This document shows, in pieces, positions 43,732-51,932 of a stretch of DNA of 64,000 nt. Under the pieces are notes generated by a model. The model did not search any database, was not told the origin of the DNA, and saw only the letters and a list, made by a program, of their open reading frames with translations. The stretch's first letter is position 1. Each line of letters begins with the position of its first letter. The position numbers and the translations under genes were made by a program. The stretch is from NCBI GenBank assembly GCA_023265455.1, contig JAHFTQ010000003.1, forward strand, positions 161,907 to 225,906, read 5' to 3'. The DNA comes from Parachlamydiales bacterium. GTDB taxonomy: Bacteria; Chlamydiota; Chlamydiia; Chlamydiales; Rhabdochlamydiaceae.

Positions 43732-44336
43732 AAGAGGGCCTCTCGTTCGAGAATTTTTTGTTTGGCAACTTTTGCTTGGCAGACAGCTGCTAGCTGCTGA
43801 TCGCCTAAGAAAATTTTAATCTTACGAATCGACCCTTGGGCTCTAGGAATTAACACCTTCTCAAAAAGGTTGACGCGGATCGAGACTTCTCTTAGCTCCT
43901 TTTCCAAAGCCGCTTTTTTCTCTTCTGCGACCCGGATTTTTTCTCGCAAGGTGATCAGTTCCCGAAGACCATTAATTGCCGAGTCTAGCCATACGGGAGA
44001 GTCAAAAAGCATGTAAGAAGCCTCTTGGAAGACGACTTTTTCTAAGAGGGGGACATCCACACCTGCGATATTTTCGAACTTTTTTTGCACTTCGACAATT
44101 TTAACCGCAGGAAAAAGCTCAAAGGCATTCCGATCGGAAAAAAGAAGGGCATAGGCGGAGACTTTTTTGTGCGCCGCTTGGAACTCGAGCTCAAACTGCT
44201 CAATTTCTTGGGCGGCTTGGTTGACCTCGAGCTGCAAGAGCATTTTTTTCAACTGAAGCGTGGGTAAATACTTCTGCAACTGCTGCAGCCGGATTTGTTG
44301 GATTCTAAGCTCGGTCTTCGTGAGCTTAATTTGCAT
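43728..44336 (-). CDS. atpD: V-type ATP synthase subunit D (central stalk)
   Basis: This subunit of about 202 residues is almost entirely helical, forming the rotor coiled coil: [37 protein letters not shown] at the N-terminus and [27 protein letters not shown] near the C-terminus, the family signature. The start at 44336 overlaps the last codons of atpB by 11 bases; a longer frame to 44393 is an artefact. Confidence 0.95.
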   Translation of the reverse strand: MQIKLTKTELRIQQIRLQQLQKYLPTLQLKKMLLQLEVNQAAQEIEQFELEFQAAHKKVSAYALLFSDRNAFELFPAVKIVEVQKKFENIAGVDVPLLEKVVFQEASYMLFDSPVWLDSAINGLRELITLREKIRVAEEKKAALEKELREVSIRVNLFEKVLIPRAQGSIRKIKIFLGDQQLAAVCQAKVAKQKILEREALL

Positions 44337-45633
44337 GAGTTGGCCAATATTTATCGAGAAGCGTCTGCTTGATGCCAACTTCTTGAGACTCAAAACATTC
44401 GCTGAGCGTTTTCCAGCCTAAATCGAGGGCATCTTCTAAGGAAAGGTTGACCTCCAAGTTCATCATCCGCTCTTCAAATAACAGTGTAAAATGAAGTAAT
44501 TTTTCATCCCAGCGCGAGAGCTTAAAGCCCATCGACTGCCGCTCACGCGCTTTTTTCCCTTCGGCGTAGAGCCGAATTTGTGCGTTAGCAATATCGCCAT
44601 GATCTTCTCTGGTGACTTTGCCAATCACCTGTTGCTTTAGACGAGACAGCGATCCAAACGGATCAATGCGCCCTCCGTGCAGGTAATACTGCCCTTCGGT
44701 GATATAGCCGGTATTATCAGGGATCGGATGTGTGACGTCGCCTCCTGGCATCGTTGTCACAGAGATGATCGTGATCGCGCCACTTCCATCAATGTCAACG
44801 GCCTTCTCATAACGGGCTGCAAGATCCGAGTAGAGTGAGCCGGGATAGCCCCGGTTGGAGGGGATCTGGTCCATTGTGATCGCGATCTCTTTGATCGCAT
44901 CGCCAAACGCCGTCATATCGGTGAGCAGCACGAGGACGTTTTTATCTTCGACGGCAAATCTTTCTGCACAAGCTAGCGCCATATCAGGAACGAGAAGGCA
45001 CTCGACAGCAGGATCGGTGGCTTGATGAATAAACATCACGGTCTTTTCAAGAGATCCAGCTTTTTCAGCGTTGTCAATAAACGCCTGGTAATCATCGAAG
45101 CGCAGCCCCATTCCTCCAATGATGATGATATCGGCATTGGTCTGGTTGGCAATCCGCATGAGAAGCGCGTTGTAGGGCTCTCCTGCTATTGAAAAAATCG
45201 GGATTTTTTGAGATTTAACAAGACAGTTAAACACATCGATCATGGGAATATTTGTCCGAACAAGATCGTGAGGAACAATACGACGCACCGGGTTAAAGGA
45301 GGGAGAATTAATCTCGACATAATCCCCTACTAAGGTGGGGCCTCTGTCAATGGGATCTCCCGCTCCGTCAAAACAGCGGCCTAAAAGAGCCTCTGAGACA
45401 ACTGCTTGCATCTGCTTTCCTAAGAAGGTGACTCTGTCATGGGTTGAAATTCCCCTGGTATTTTCAAACACTTGTAAAGTGACCTTTTCACCATCGATCC
45501 GCAAGACGGTTGCATAGGTCGTTTCACCACTCTGTTTTTGGATGCGCGCGATCTCTCCTAGGCTCACATTTTGAGCTTCTACTGTGAGAAGATTGCCCCG
45601 CATGTCGACAATTCGGTCATACACTTTTTTCAT
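44326..45633 (-). CDS. atpB: V-type ATP synthase subunit B
   Basis: This 435-residue regulatory nucleotide-binding subunit of the V1 head has [20 protein letters not shown] where A subunits have the P-loop, as expected for non-catalytic B subunits. [35 protein letters not shown] and the [29 protein letters not shown] block are diagnostic. The start overlaps the atpA stop by four bases. Confidence 0.97.
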   Translation of the reverse strand: MKKVYDRIVDMRGNLLTVEAQNVSLGEIARIQKQSGETTYATVLRIDGEKVTLQVFENTRGISTHDRVTFLGKQMQAVVSEALLGRCFDGAGDPIDRGPTLVGDYVEINSPSFNPVRRIVPHDLVRTNIPMIDVFNCLVKSQKIPIFSIAGEPYNALLMRIANQTNADIIIIGGMGLRFDDYQAFIDNAEKAGSLEKTVMFIHQATDPAVECLLVPDMALACAERFAVEDKNVLVLLTDMTAFGDAIKEIAITMDQIPSNRGYPGSLYSDLAARYEKAVDIDGSGAITIISVTTMPGGDVTHPIPDNTGYITEGQYYLHGGRIDPFGSLSRLKQQVIGKVTREDHGDIANAQIRLYAEGKKARERQSMGFKLSRWDEKLLHFTLLFEERMMNLEVNLSLEDALDLGWKTLSECFESQEVGIKQTLLDKYWPTHAN

Positions 45634-47396
45634 GCGACACCCTTCACAGCATTTTGAATTTTTTCTTCGATGCGATGCAAGCCCTTCTCATACCGCTCCG
45701 ACTTGAAGGGCATGAAGTTCAAATTTTTGATATCGTTTTGCAAATCAAGGAAGAAAGAGCGGGAGGCATCGTGCTCTTCAAAACGAAAGTCGGCGTCAAA
45801 CACCTGATTGACCAGCTGAAAAAGAGGGACTTGACGAGTTAATGGACTATAGGCGTCCTCTTTATCAAAGGCGTTTTGCTGCAGATAACAAAACTCATAG
45901 AGCTCCGACTTGAGATAAAGGATCATATCGTGCTGGGTGATCCCCTCTTCTCCCACCACTTCCATCCGTTTGCCGATCTCACTGCCTTCGTCTAAGATTT
46001 TAGCAGCTTGCTTCACCATCTTTCCCCACCCTTTGACTTTCGTATCAAGCTCTTTGCTGACATCGTCCACATATTTGCTCCAAGAGATGAGAGGATCAAC
46101 AGCCGGATAGCGGCGCGCGTCAGATCTTGCCCGTGAAAGAGCTAAAAATGCCCCTACCACAGAGAGCGTTGCCTGCGTCACTGGCTCTTCGAAGTTGCCC
46201 CCTGCAGGAGAGACCGTTCCTCCAATCGTCAAAGATCCCGTTTTATGATCGTGAAGGCGTACCACGCCGCTGCGTTCATAAAAGGCCGCGATTCTTGAAC
46301 CGAGATAAGCAGGAAACGCCTCTTCCCCGGGAATTTCTTCCAAACGCCCCGACATCTCTCGCATCGCTTGGGCCCAGCGTGAAGTCGAGTCAGCTAGCAG
46401 CAAAATGTCGAGCCCCATCTGGCGGTAATATTCGGCAATTGTCGTTCCCATATAAATCGAAGCTTCTCTAGCAGCCACTGGCATCGATGACGTATTGCAA
46501 ATGATAACCGTGCGCTGCATCAGAGGATCGTTCGTATGGGGATCAGTAAGATGTGGAAATGTCCGGAGAACTTCGACCACTTCCCCCGCACGTTCTCCAC
46601 AAGCGACGACAATCACAATGTCAACAGAAGAGTATTTAGCTAGATGATGCTGAAGAACCGTTTTTCCCGCTCCAAAGGGACCAGGCGAACAGAAAGTTCC
46701 CCCTTTCAGAATGGGAAACTGCGTGTCGATAATTCTTTCTCCGGTGTCCATCATCCGGGTTCCCTTGATTTTTTCTCCCTCGAAAAGAGGAGCCTTCACG
46801 GGCCATTTTTGCACCATGGTAAAGGCATGCTCACGCCCTTTGGCATCGACTGCTTTAGCAACCACCGTATCGATGGTATACGATCCCGCTTTTGCAACCC
46901 AAGTCAGCGTGTATTCCCCCATCAAAGAGAATGGGACCATGATCTTGTGATGAAAACGGCCTTCCATGGTAAATCCCAACTCCATGCCACGCCTCAGAAC
47001 ATCACCTTCTTTTGCAACAGGATGATAATCCCAATGTCGAGACCGATCCAAAGGAGGCAGATAGACGCCCCGAGCCAAAAAAAGCCCTGTCGCATCGGCA
47101 ACTTTTTCTAGAGGATTTTGAAGACCATCCAAAATAGACCCCAAAAGACCAGGCCCTAACTCCGCTTCTAAAAGATGGCCTTTAAATTCGACAGGAGTCC
47201 CTAATTTGACACCTCGAATATCTTCAAAAACCTGAACCTTGGCCTCTTTCCCTGCAATCTCAATGACCTCACCTTTCAAGAGGAGCGACCCCAACTTGAC
47301 CATGGCGACTTCACCTTGTAAAATGCTTCCATCAAAGACCACATTCAGTAAATTCCCAAAGGCTTTAACGACTGTTCCTGTTGCTGTTTCTCTCAT
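45630..47396 (-). CDS. atpA: V-type ATP synthase catalytic subunit A
   Basis: This 588-residue catalytic subunit has the P-loop [18 protein letters not shown]. The preceding non-homologous region, typical of V/A-type A subunits, is visible at about 110-200. [36 protein letters not shown] is the Walker B / catalytic-glutamate region. It starts four bases after the DUF2764 gene. In chlamydiae this enzyme links ATP to proton or sodium gradients. Confidence 0.97.
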   Translation of the reverse strand: MRETATGTVVKAFGNLLNVVFDGSILQGEVAMVKLGSLLLKGEVIEIAGKEAKVQVFEDIRGVKLGTPVEFKGHLLEAELGPGLLGSILDGLQNPLEKVADATGLFLARGVYLPPLDRSRHWDYHPVAKEGDVLRRGMELGFTMEGRFHHKIMVPFSLMGEYTLTWVAKAGSYTIDTVVAKAVDAKGREHAFTMVQKWPVKAPLFEGEKIKGTRMMDTGERIIDTQFPILKGGTFCSPGPFGAGKTVLQHHLAKYSSVDIVIVVACGERAGEVVEVLRTFPHLTDPHTNDPLMQRTVIICNTSSMPVAAREASIYMGTTIAEYYRQMGLDILLLADSTSRWAQAMREMSGRLEEIPGEEAFPAYLGSRIAAFYERSGVVRLHDHKTGSLTIGGTVSPAGGNFEEPVTQATLSVVGAFLALSRARSDARRYPAVDPLISWSKYVDDVSKELDTKVKGWGKMVKQAAKILDEGSEIGKRMEVVGEEGITQHDMILYLKSELYEFCYLQQNAFDKEDAYSPLTRQVPLFQLVNQVFDADFRFEEHDASRSFFLDLQNDIKNLNFMPFKSERYEKGLHRIEEKIQNAVKGVA

Positions 47397-47399
47397 TTT

Positions 47400-48155
47400 T
47401 CAACCTACAAATGCTTCGAGAATCATTTTTCCTCTTCCAGAATCTAACTCATTCCACTGCTCCACAATCAAAAGGCGAGCCATATACGATAAAATCCAAT
47501 CGATCGAAAACAGCGGCTGCTCGACAATCTCTTCGATATGGTTCATCCGCCACTTTGCAACCACCTTATACTGCTGCCAAGGGTCGGGCCCGCAGGAAAG
47601 GTATTTTTGCTTCAGATCCGCATACTCGACCGGAGGCTCTTTCTGTGCCAAAATCTCCGTTACCAGAGGATCTTTTGGATCTTCGAATTGTAGCTCATCG
47701 GCAATATCTCTTCCAAGTTGCTTTGCACGGACCTGCAAAATCACCAACCTCCAGGCTCTTTCAAATCCCAGGTAAGCCTTCAAAAAACCCTTCTGCTCAA
47801 CCACCTCTTCATTAAAATAGGCCGCGAGCAGCCCTGGAAAAAAACGGAGTTTCTCCGCCGCAGTTTCAAATCGCTCGAGAAAATCAAAGGCATAAAGCGG
47901 AAGACCATCTTGCACAAGGAGCGCTTCATCAAGCTCTTTTTCACTTAAATTCCCCCGAGTGTCAATCGCATCTTCAGAATATAAAGCCCTGATGTTAGAG
48001 AGATCGAAAAAGCGTTGAAAAACCACCGCTTTTTTGGCATCGGTTTTTGTTAGATTGATCGCCAGACGAGCTTTCAGCTCATCAAACGACAAATCGGGCT
48101 TTTCACCCAAAGAGAGCGGAGGAAGTGAGGCTGCTAGAAAATAATAATTAGCCAA
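47400..48155 (-). CDS. V-type ATPase operon DUF2764 protein (subunit C-like position)
   Basis: This 251-residue protein occupies the slot between atpE and atpA as in Chlamydia operons. MANYYFLAASLPPLSLGEKPDLSFDELKARL is the DUF2764 N-terminus. It is rich in helices and is presumed to substitute for the subunit C/d that couples stalk and ring, but that is inferred from position. It directly abuts atpE, with stop and start adjacent. Confidence 0.88.
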   Translation of the reverse strand: MANYYFLAASLPPLSLGEKPDLSFDELKARLAINLTKTDAKKAVVFQRFFDLSNIRALYSEDAIDTRGNLSEKELDEALLVQDGLPLYAFDFLERFETAAEKLRFFPGLLAAYFNEEVVEQKGFLKAYLGFERAWRLVILQVRAKQLGRDIADELQFEDPKDPLVTEILAQKEPPVEYADLKQKYLSCGPDPWQQYKVVAKWRMNHIEEIVEQPLFSIDWILSYMARLLIVEQWNELDSGRGKMILEAFVG

Positions 48156-48785
48156 CTAAACGCTCCTAAAGACAAACTCTCTAAAGTCCTTTCGAATATA
48201 CGTCGCAAGCGTCTCTTGAACGAGTTCTGCCGTCAGAACAAGCGTGACATTATTCTTGAGAAGTTTCACTTCCACTCCTCCTGCCAAAGTGCCGATGACA
48301 ACACTCTTTTCTTTGAGCCTTTTGAGCACTTCAGAGGCGAGCAGCTCATTGACAGCGCGAGGAGAGACATTCGAAGCAATCACCGCGCTGATATCTCCCT
48401 CTGTTCCCTCTTTTTCCAGAGCCTGAATCAGCGCTGTGATGAGCTTCGCGATCAGTGCAGGATCTTGTAGCGGCTTAGAGACCAAAGCCGCTAGTTCCGG
48501 ATTGAAAAGCTTGTGTTCAAGGCTCTCTTTGAGAGCATCGACTGCTTGCCGACTCGCATGAGCCAGCGACGCTTGAAAAACCTCTTTTTGCTTTTCAATA
48601 TCCATACGGGCTTCTTCGATCATTTTTTTTGCCAAAGCTTGAGCATCGGCTAAGATCTCTCCAGCTTTCGTACGGGCATCAGCAACGATTTGCTCTCCCT
48701 CTTGCTGAGCAGGCTCGAGCGTCTCGCGCTTCAGCACTTCACAGATCTTTTTCAATTTATCTTGACCAGTCTCTAGTCCTTTCAT
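48156..48785 (-). CDS. atpE: V-type ATP synthase subunit E (peripheral stalk)
   Basis: This 209-residue first gene of the operon has an N-terminal long helix of heptad type (KLKKICEVLKRETLEPAQQEGEQIVADARTKAGEILADAQ). A C-terminal globular domain (LAGGVEVKLLKNNVTLVLTAELVQETLATYIRKDFREFVF) completes the peripheral-stalk architecture. AGAGGA precedes the ATG. A TATAGT at 48814-48809 is a possible -10 box, with a poor -35. Confidence 0.93.
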   Translation of the reverse strand: MKGLETGQDKLKKICEVLKRETLEPAQQEGEQIVADARTKAGEILADAQALAKKMIEEARMDIEKQKEVFQASLAHASRQAVDALKESLEHKLFNPELAALVSKPLQDPALIAKLITALIQALEKEGTEGDISAVIASNVSPRAVNELLASEVLKRLKEKSVVIGTLAGGVEVKLLKNNVTLVLTAELVQETLATYIRKDFREFVFRSV

Positions 48786-48876
48786 TTGAGATCCTCTAAT
48801 TTCGGGCTACTATAATCAAACATTCCCATTACGAGAAATCGTAAAATAAAATTTCAACAAATAGAATTCCTAATCT

Positions 48877-48955
48877 TCCCTCTGTGTCCTTTGTGCTCTC
48901 TGTGGTCGTAAATGCATTTTTTAACCACTGAGATCACGAAGGTCACAGAGAAAGG
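48877..48955. repeat. Degenerate palindromic 'CTCTGTG' repeat
   Basis: CCTCTGTGTCCTTTGTGCTCTCTGTGGT and, 17 bases later, ACCACTGAGATCACGAAGGTCACAGAG form imperfect inverted arms. Repeats with this wording (AACCACAGAG...CACAGAGG) are dispersed in many unrelated environmental genomes. It lies in the divergent promoter gap between atpE and recR. Confidence 0.7.
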
Positions 48956-49045
48956 AAAGAAAGACGTCCTGATTTATGATCTTTCCAAAATTTGCATAGT
49001 TTTTCAACTTGAAATTCAATTCAGGGATGCGATATCTGTTACGTC

Positions 49046-49642
49046 ATGAAATATCCCACCCCCCTTCAGCAACTGATCGCTTCCCTCAAACTCCTTCCCG
49101 GAGTTGGCTCTAAAACAGCCGAAAGATTCGCCTTCCAGCTCCTCACATGGCCCGATCATGCGCTGGCCGATTTTGCATCAACGCTCGCCGAACTCAAAAC
49201 CAAGATCCATACCTGCCCCGCCTGTCATTGCCTCATTGAAAAAGAATCGTGCGAGTGGTGTGACACAACGAGGCGAGACCCCTCCCTCCTCTGTATCATC
49301 TCCTCTCCCAAAGACGCCTACGCCATTGAAGAGACCCACACCTACAAAGGACTCTACCATGTCCTAGGAGGACTTCTCTCCCCCCTCGATGGCAGATCGG
49401 CAGAAAGACTCGATTTTCCCAAACTCACCCATCGCATCTCCCGTTTAGAGATCCGTGAAGTGATCGTTGCCCTCGACTCCACCTTAGAAGGCGACGCCAC
49501 TGCCCTCTACCTCAAAGAACAAATTGGACAGCTTGGCATCTGCGTCTCCCGCCTGGCCCTCGGCCTTCCCATGGGCAGCCCCCTCGAATATGTCGACGGC
49601 GGCACCCTCTCCCGCGCCTTCACCGGTCGGCAATCTTTTTAA
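49046..49642 (+). CDS. recR: Recombination mediator RecR
   Basis: This 198-residue protein of the RecFOR pathway has the N-terminal HhH (LKLLPGVGSKTAERFAFQLL) and a CPACHCLIEKESCEWC four-cysteine zinc finger (about 57-72). It also has a Toprim domain (SLLCIISSPKDAYAIEETHTYKGLYHVLGG ... VALDSTLEGDATALYL) and the C-terminal LALGLPMGSPLEYVDGGTLSRAFTGR. All family elements are intact. Confidence 0.97.
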   Translation: MKYPTPLQQLIASLKLLPGVGSKTAERFAFQLLTWPDHALADFASTLAELKTKIHTCPACHCLIEKESCEWCDTTRRDPSLLCIISSPKDAYAIEETHTYKGLYHVLGGLLSPLDGRSAERLDFPKLTHRISRLEIREVIVALDSTLEGDATALYLKEQIGQLGICVSRLALGLPMGSPLEYVDGGTLSRAFTGRQSF

Positions 49643-49646
49643 AATT

Positions 49647-49898
49647 ATGAAAGACAGAAGAAAAGAGACGTTTGTTTTTGAAGGACTTGGATTTCCGATC
49701 AAGCTTGTCAATACTCCCCTGATAAAAATTTTCGGTGAATGGGCCATCGATATCGATATGAATCAACTTATGTTGGTTGCATTGGGGGCATTAATCCGTA
49801 AGCCTATCCCTCTGACTGAAGATGAATTGAGCTTCATTCGCTCATACCTGGGAATGAACTCTAAGAAAGCGAAAAGCCCCGGCAACAGCCGAGGTTAG
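49647..49898 (+). pseudogene. HTH regulator/antitoxin-like gene truncated by repeat copy C
   Basis: This 83-codon frame encodes FEGLGFPIKLVNTPLIKIFGEWAIDIDMNQL and ALIRKPIPLTEDELSFIRSYLGMN. Known HTH proteins of this kind, as I recall them, continue from the '(I/V)RFIRxxLxMS' helix into a full XRE-type HTH. Here the frame runs straight into the two-hairpin repeat (AAGAAAGCGAAAAGCCCCGG...), which supplies the last ten or so codons and the TAG stop. The DNA-binding helices are lost, so the protein is probably non-functional. It starts five bases after recR. Confidence 0.65.
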
Positions 49899-49932
49899 AC
49901 GCCGATCGGGAACTCCCGGTCCACTTACGGCG
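49866..49932 (+). repeat. Structured intergenic repeat, copy C
   Basis: AAGCGAAAAGCCCCGGC-AACA-GCCGAGGTT and GATCGGG-AACT-CCCGGTC are the two hairpins, followed by CACTTACGGCGT. Relative to copies A and B the stems differ by compensatory changes (CAAGG/CCTTG to CGGC/GCCG; GGT/ACC to GAT/GTC). GGCGT can close an outer stem with ACGCC. Confidence 0.8.
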
Positions 49933-49996
49933 TAATCTTACACAAAATTTTAGAAAAGAAATCAACTCTTTTATGGGAATTTTTTGGCGATTTCGG

Positions 49997-50002
49997 TAAA
50001 AT
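49997..50002 (+). promoter_or_regulatory. Possible -10 box directly before the F-box gene
   Basis: TAAAAT ends six bases before the ATG at 50009, and CGGCCC rather than a ribosome site fills the gap. The -35 region is weak. The arrangement TAxAAT-CGGCC-ATG is shared with the gene at 58576. Confidence 0.35.
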
Positions 50003-50008
50003 CGGCCC

Positions 50009-51880
50009 ATGAAAATCTACGACAACCTGGTTCAAACAGTCCGTTATGCTAACAATTATTTAGGATCCTCATGGAGACATAGACTTGTCCAGGTCATGGG
50101 ATTAGGCCTATGCGCTTCCCTACTCTACTACTTAGCTCCCCGCATCAGAAACCTGTTTGCAAAAAAAGATGCTCCACCAGCCAATCCAAACCTTCCTCCC
50201 CTACCTCAACCTAAAATCAATCTGCTTGAAGTTTGGAGAGAAGCTGAGAAACCAAAGACTCCCCATCCCGCTGAAAATCTTCCTCATCCAGAGATTCCTT
50301 TGGATTCCGCTTTTCCCGACGAAATTTTATTGGCAATTTTTATACGCACCCATTCTTTGCCTGCCTGGTACGCCCTGTCAATGACTTGTCGAAAATTCCA
50401 AAAAGTTACCCAAGAGCGGACTGCATTCCTAGAAGACGTTATCAAGTCTATTATCAAAGAAAAAATCAATCCTTTGATTGAAAATCGGTCAACAGATGCA
50501 TCAAATGCTGAAAATCTACGCCTTAATGGTGCGGCCTTGCATATCATCTCTTATTTCCCGCCTGCCGTGTTATGCCCTGAGCCAAATGGATCCTGTATTT
50601 CAATAATCCAGAATGTCATAGGCAAACTCTCAACAACCAATCTGATCTCGAATCCAAAAATAGGAATGGTTAATCACAATTTGTTACATTTTCGGATAAA
50701 AAAATTCTGTCCTTCTGGTATCGATATTTGTAAAACGGTTGTCACGAGAGACAAGAAATTCTTGTACAATTTTCCTGATGTGAACCTCAGTTTTTGGACT
50801 CGAGGTGAAATTGAAGAACTGAGTCGCCGGTATGATTTAAAGCAACTGAGCAAAGCCTGGGAGAAAAAACTATCGTTAGATGAACAAGATGCAACTTATG
50901 CCTCAGATAAAGACATCATAGAATTCCACGCCCCTAGAATTCTCACCTGGTCATCAGGCCCATTTTTAAAATACCTTTTAGAGATTTGGGCAAAAAGCGT
51001 TGTATGGGAAAACTGGATTTCTCACTTACACCTTTTAAAAAAACCTCAGCACTTTCGCGAAAAACTATGCCTTTTGGGTGAGCACTATAAATACCACCAC
51101 CATAAGTGGTCCTATGACAAGCCAGAATCCGACGACCTAGCTCTACTCTTATTTCCAACTATGAAGGCCTTAGGCTGGGAAAATGGAACAATCACTCAAA
51201 ATCCTCTACCCATTGGAATGGATACGATTCTTTTATGGCTCCCTGAGAACGCATTGGACGATATCAATGGGTTTGCAACCGCCATACAAAAACTTCCCCA
51301 AATTCCCGAGCAATCCCTGTATGGCTACAGCTACAACGATCTTTTTTCGTTTATGCAATATTTAGCAAGTCACCGTCCTAAATTAAGAGGCCTCCCCAGC
51401 GAGTATTCCATTCAATTGCTGCAGGAAACCTTGGAAATAGGTGGAGTTGCTATGGACTTTAGTGAGGGTTTATGGGAAACGGACCTAATGAGAGCCTCTT
51501 GGCAAGACGCCTATGTAAGACTATTCATCTGGGGTGATTATTACAAACTTCACTACCACTGCTGGTCTCCCAAGAAAAAAACCTCTACCTTAGAAATGCT
51601 CCTTTTTCCAGCCATGAAAATACTCCATCGGGAAGGGGCAAAAGAAAAAAAGTGGCCTATCAAGAGCAAGAAAGAAGACCCCTTGCCCGAAGATACACAG
51701 CTCAGCTTTAAATCCGCTGTCTTTTCTTGGATTCCTCAAGAGTACTATATTAAAGAAAATTTTCTAGCCGATTCAGGACGAAAAGAGAGAACGCTCCAAG
51801 CATCAGATGACCCCTACACCTATGAAGACCTCTTTGCCTTCATTGAAGCACTCCGAAAGGAGTTCGAGTCCCAACTCTAG
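50009..51880 (+). CDS. F-box protein with N-terminal membrane segment and internal repeat
   Basis: A hydrophobic segment lies at about residues 28-45 of this 623-residue protein. A proline-rich linker follows, then a eukaryote-like F-box at about 100-140 (AFPDEILLAIFIRTHSLPAWYALSMTCRKFQKV). F-box proteins attach substrates to SKP1-Cullin-1 ligases, so a host-ubiquitin effector is likely. The C-terminal half contains two copies of a domain of about 110 residues marked by (L)xGxYYKxHxHxWS, LLFPxMKxL and YxYxDLFxFI (about 350-460 and 505-615). Confidence 0.8.
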   Translation: MKIYDNLVQTVRYANNYLGSSWRHRLVQVMGLGLCASLLYYLAPRIRNLFAKKDAPPANPNLPPLPQPKINLLEVWREAEKPKTPHPAENLPHPEIPLDSAFPDEILLAIFIRTHSLPAWYALSMTCRKFQKVTQERTAFLEDVIKSIIKEKINPLIENRSTDASNAENLRLNGAALHIISYFPPAVLCPEPNGSCISIIQNVIGKLSTTNLISNPKIGMVNHNLLHFRIKKFCPSGIDICKTVVTRDKKFLYNFPDVNLSFWTRGEIEELSRRYDLKQLSKAWEKKLSLDEQDATYASDKDIIEFHAPRILTWSSGPFLKYLLEIWAKSVVWENWISHLHLLKKPQHFREKLCLLGEHYKYHHHKWSYDKPESDDLALLLFPTMKALGWENGTITQNPLPIGMDTILLWLPENALDDINGFATAIQKLPQIPEQSLYGYSYNDLFSFMQYLASHRPKLRGLPSEYSIQLLQETLEIGGVAMDFSEGLWETDLMRASWQDAYVRLFIWGDYYKLHYHCWSPKKKTSTLEMLLFPAMKILHREGAKEKKWPIKSKKEDPLPEDTQLSFKSAVFSWIPQEYYIKENFLADSGRKERTLQASDDPYTYEDLFAFIEALRKEFESQL

Positions 51881-51882
51881 GA

Positions 51883-51911
51883 TTGCATTATTCCACTTCT
51901 TTTTTTATACT
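51883..51911 (+). promoter_or_regulatory. Promoter for bamA-skp-lpxD
   Basis: TTGCAT (51883-51888), a 17-base spacer, TATACT (51906-51911). It begins two bases after the F-box gene's stop and gives a leader of about 15 bases before the bamA ATG. Confidence 0.6.
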
Positions 51912-51932
51912 CACCTTCTTTCACTGGTTACC

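Noticed and set aside
49866..49932. Integron attC site reading of repeat copy C (GTTAGAC core)
   Set aside because: The core is absent from copies A and B, no matching RYYYAAC partner exists at the right place, and no integrase is nearby.
51859..51880. GTTCGAGTCC resembling a tRNA T-loop
   Set aside because: The flanking bases do not pair as a T-stem, no acceptor or anticodon arm is present, and it is coding sequence of the F-box gene. No tRNA or rRNA was found in the window.
51807..51932. N-terminal extension of bamA
   Set aside because: It overlaps the F-box gene in another frame and would bury the signal peptide; 51933 follows a good promoter.
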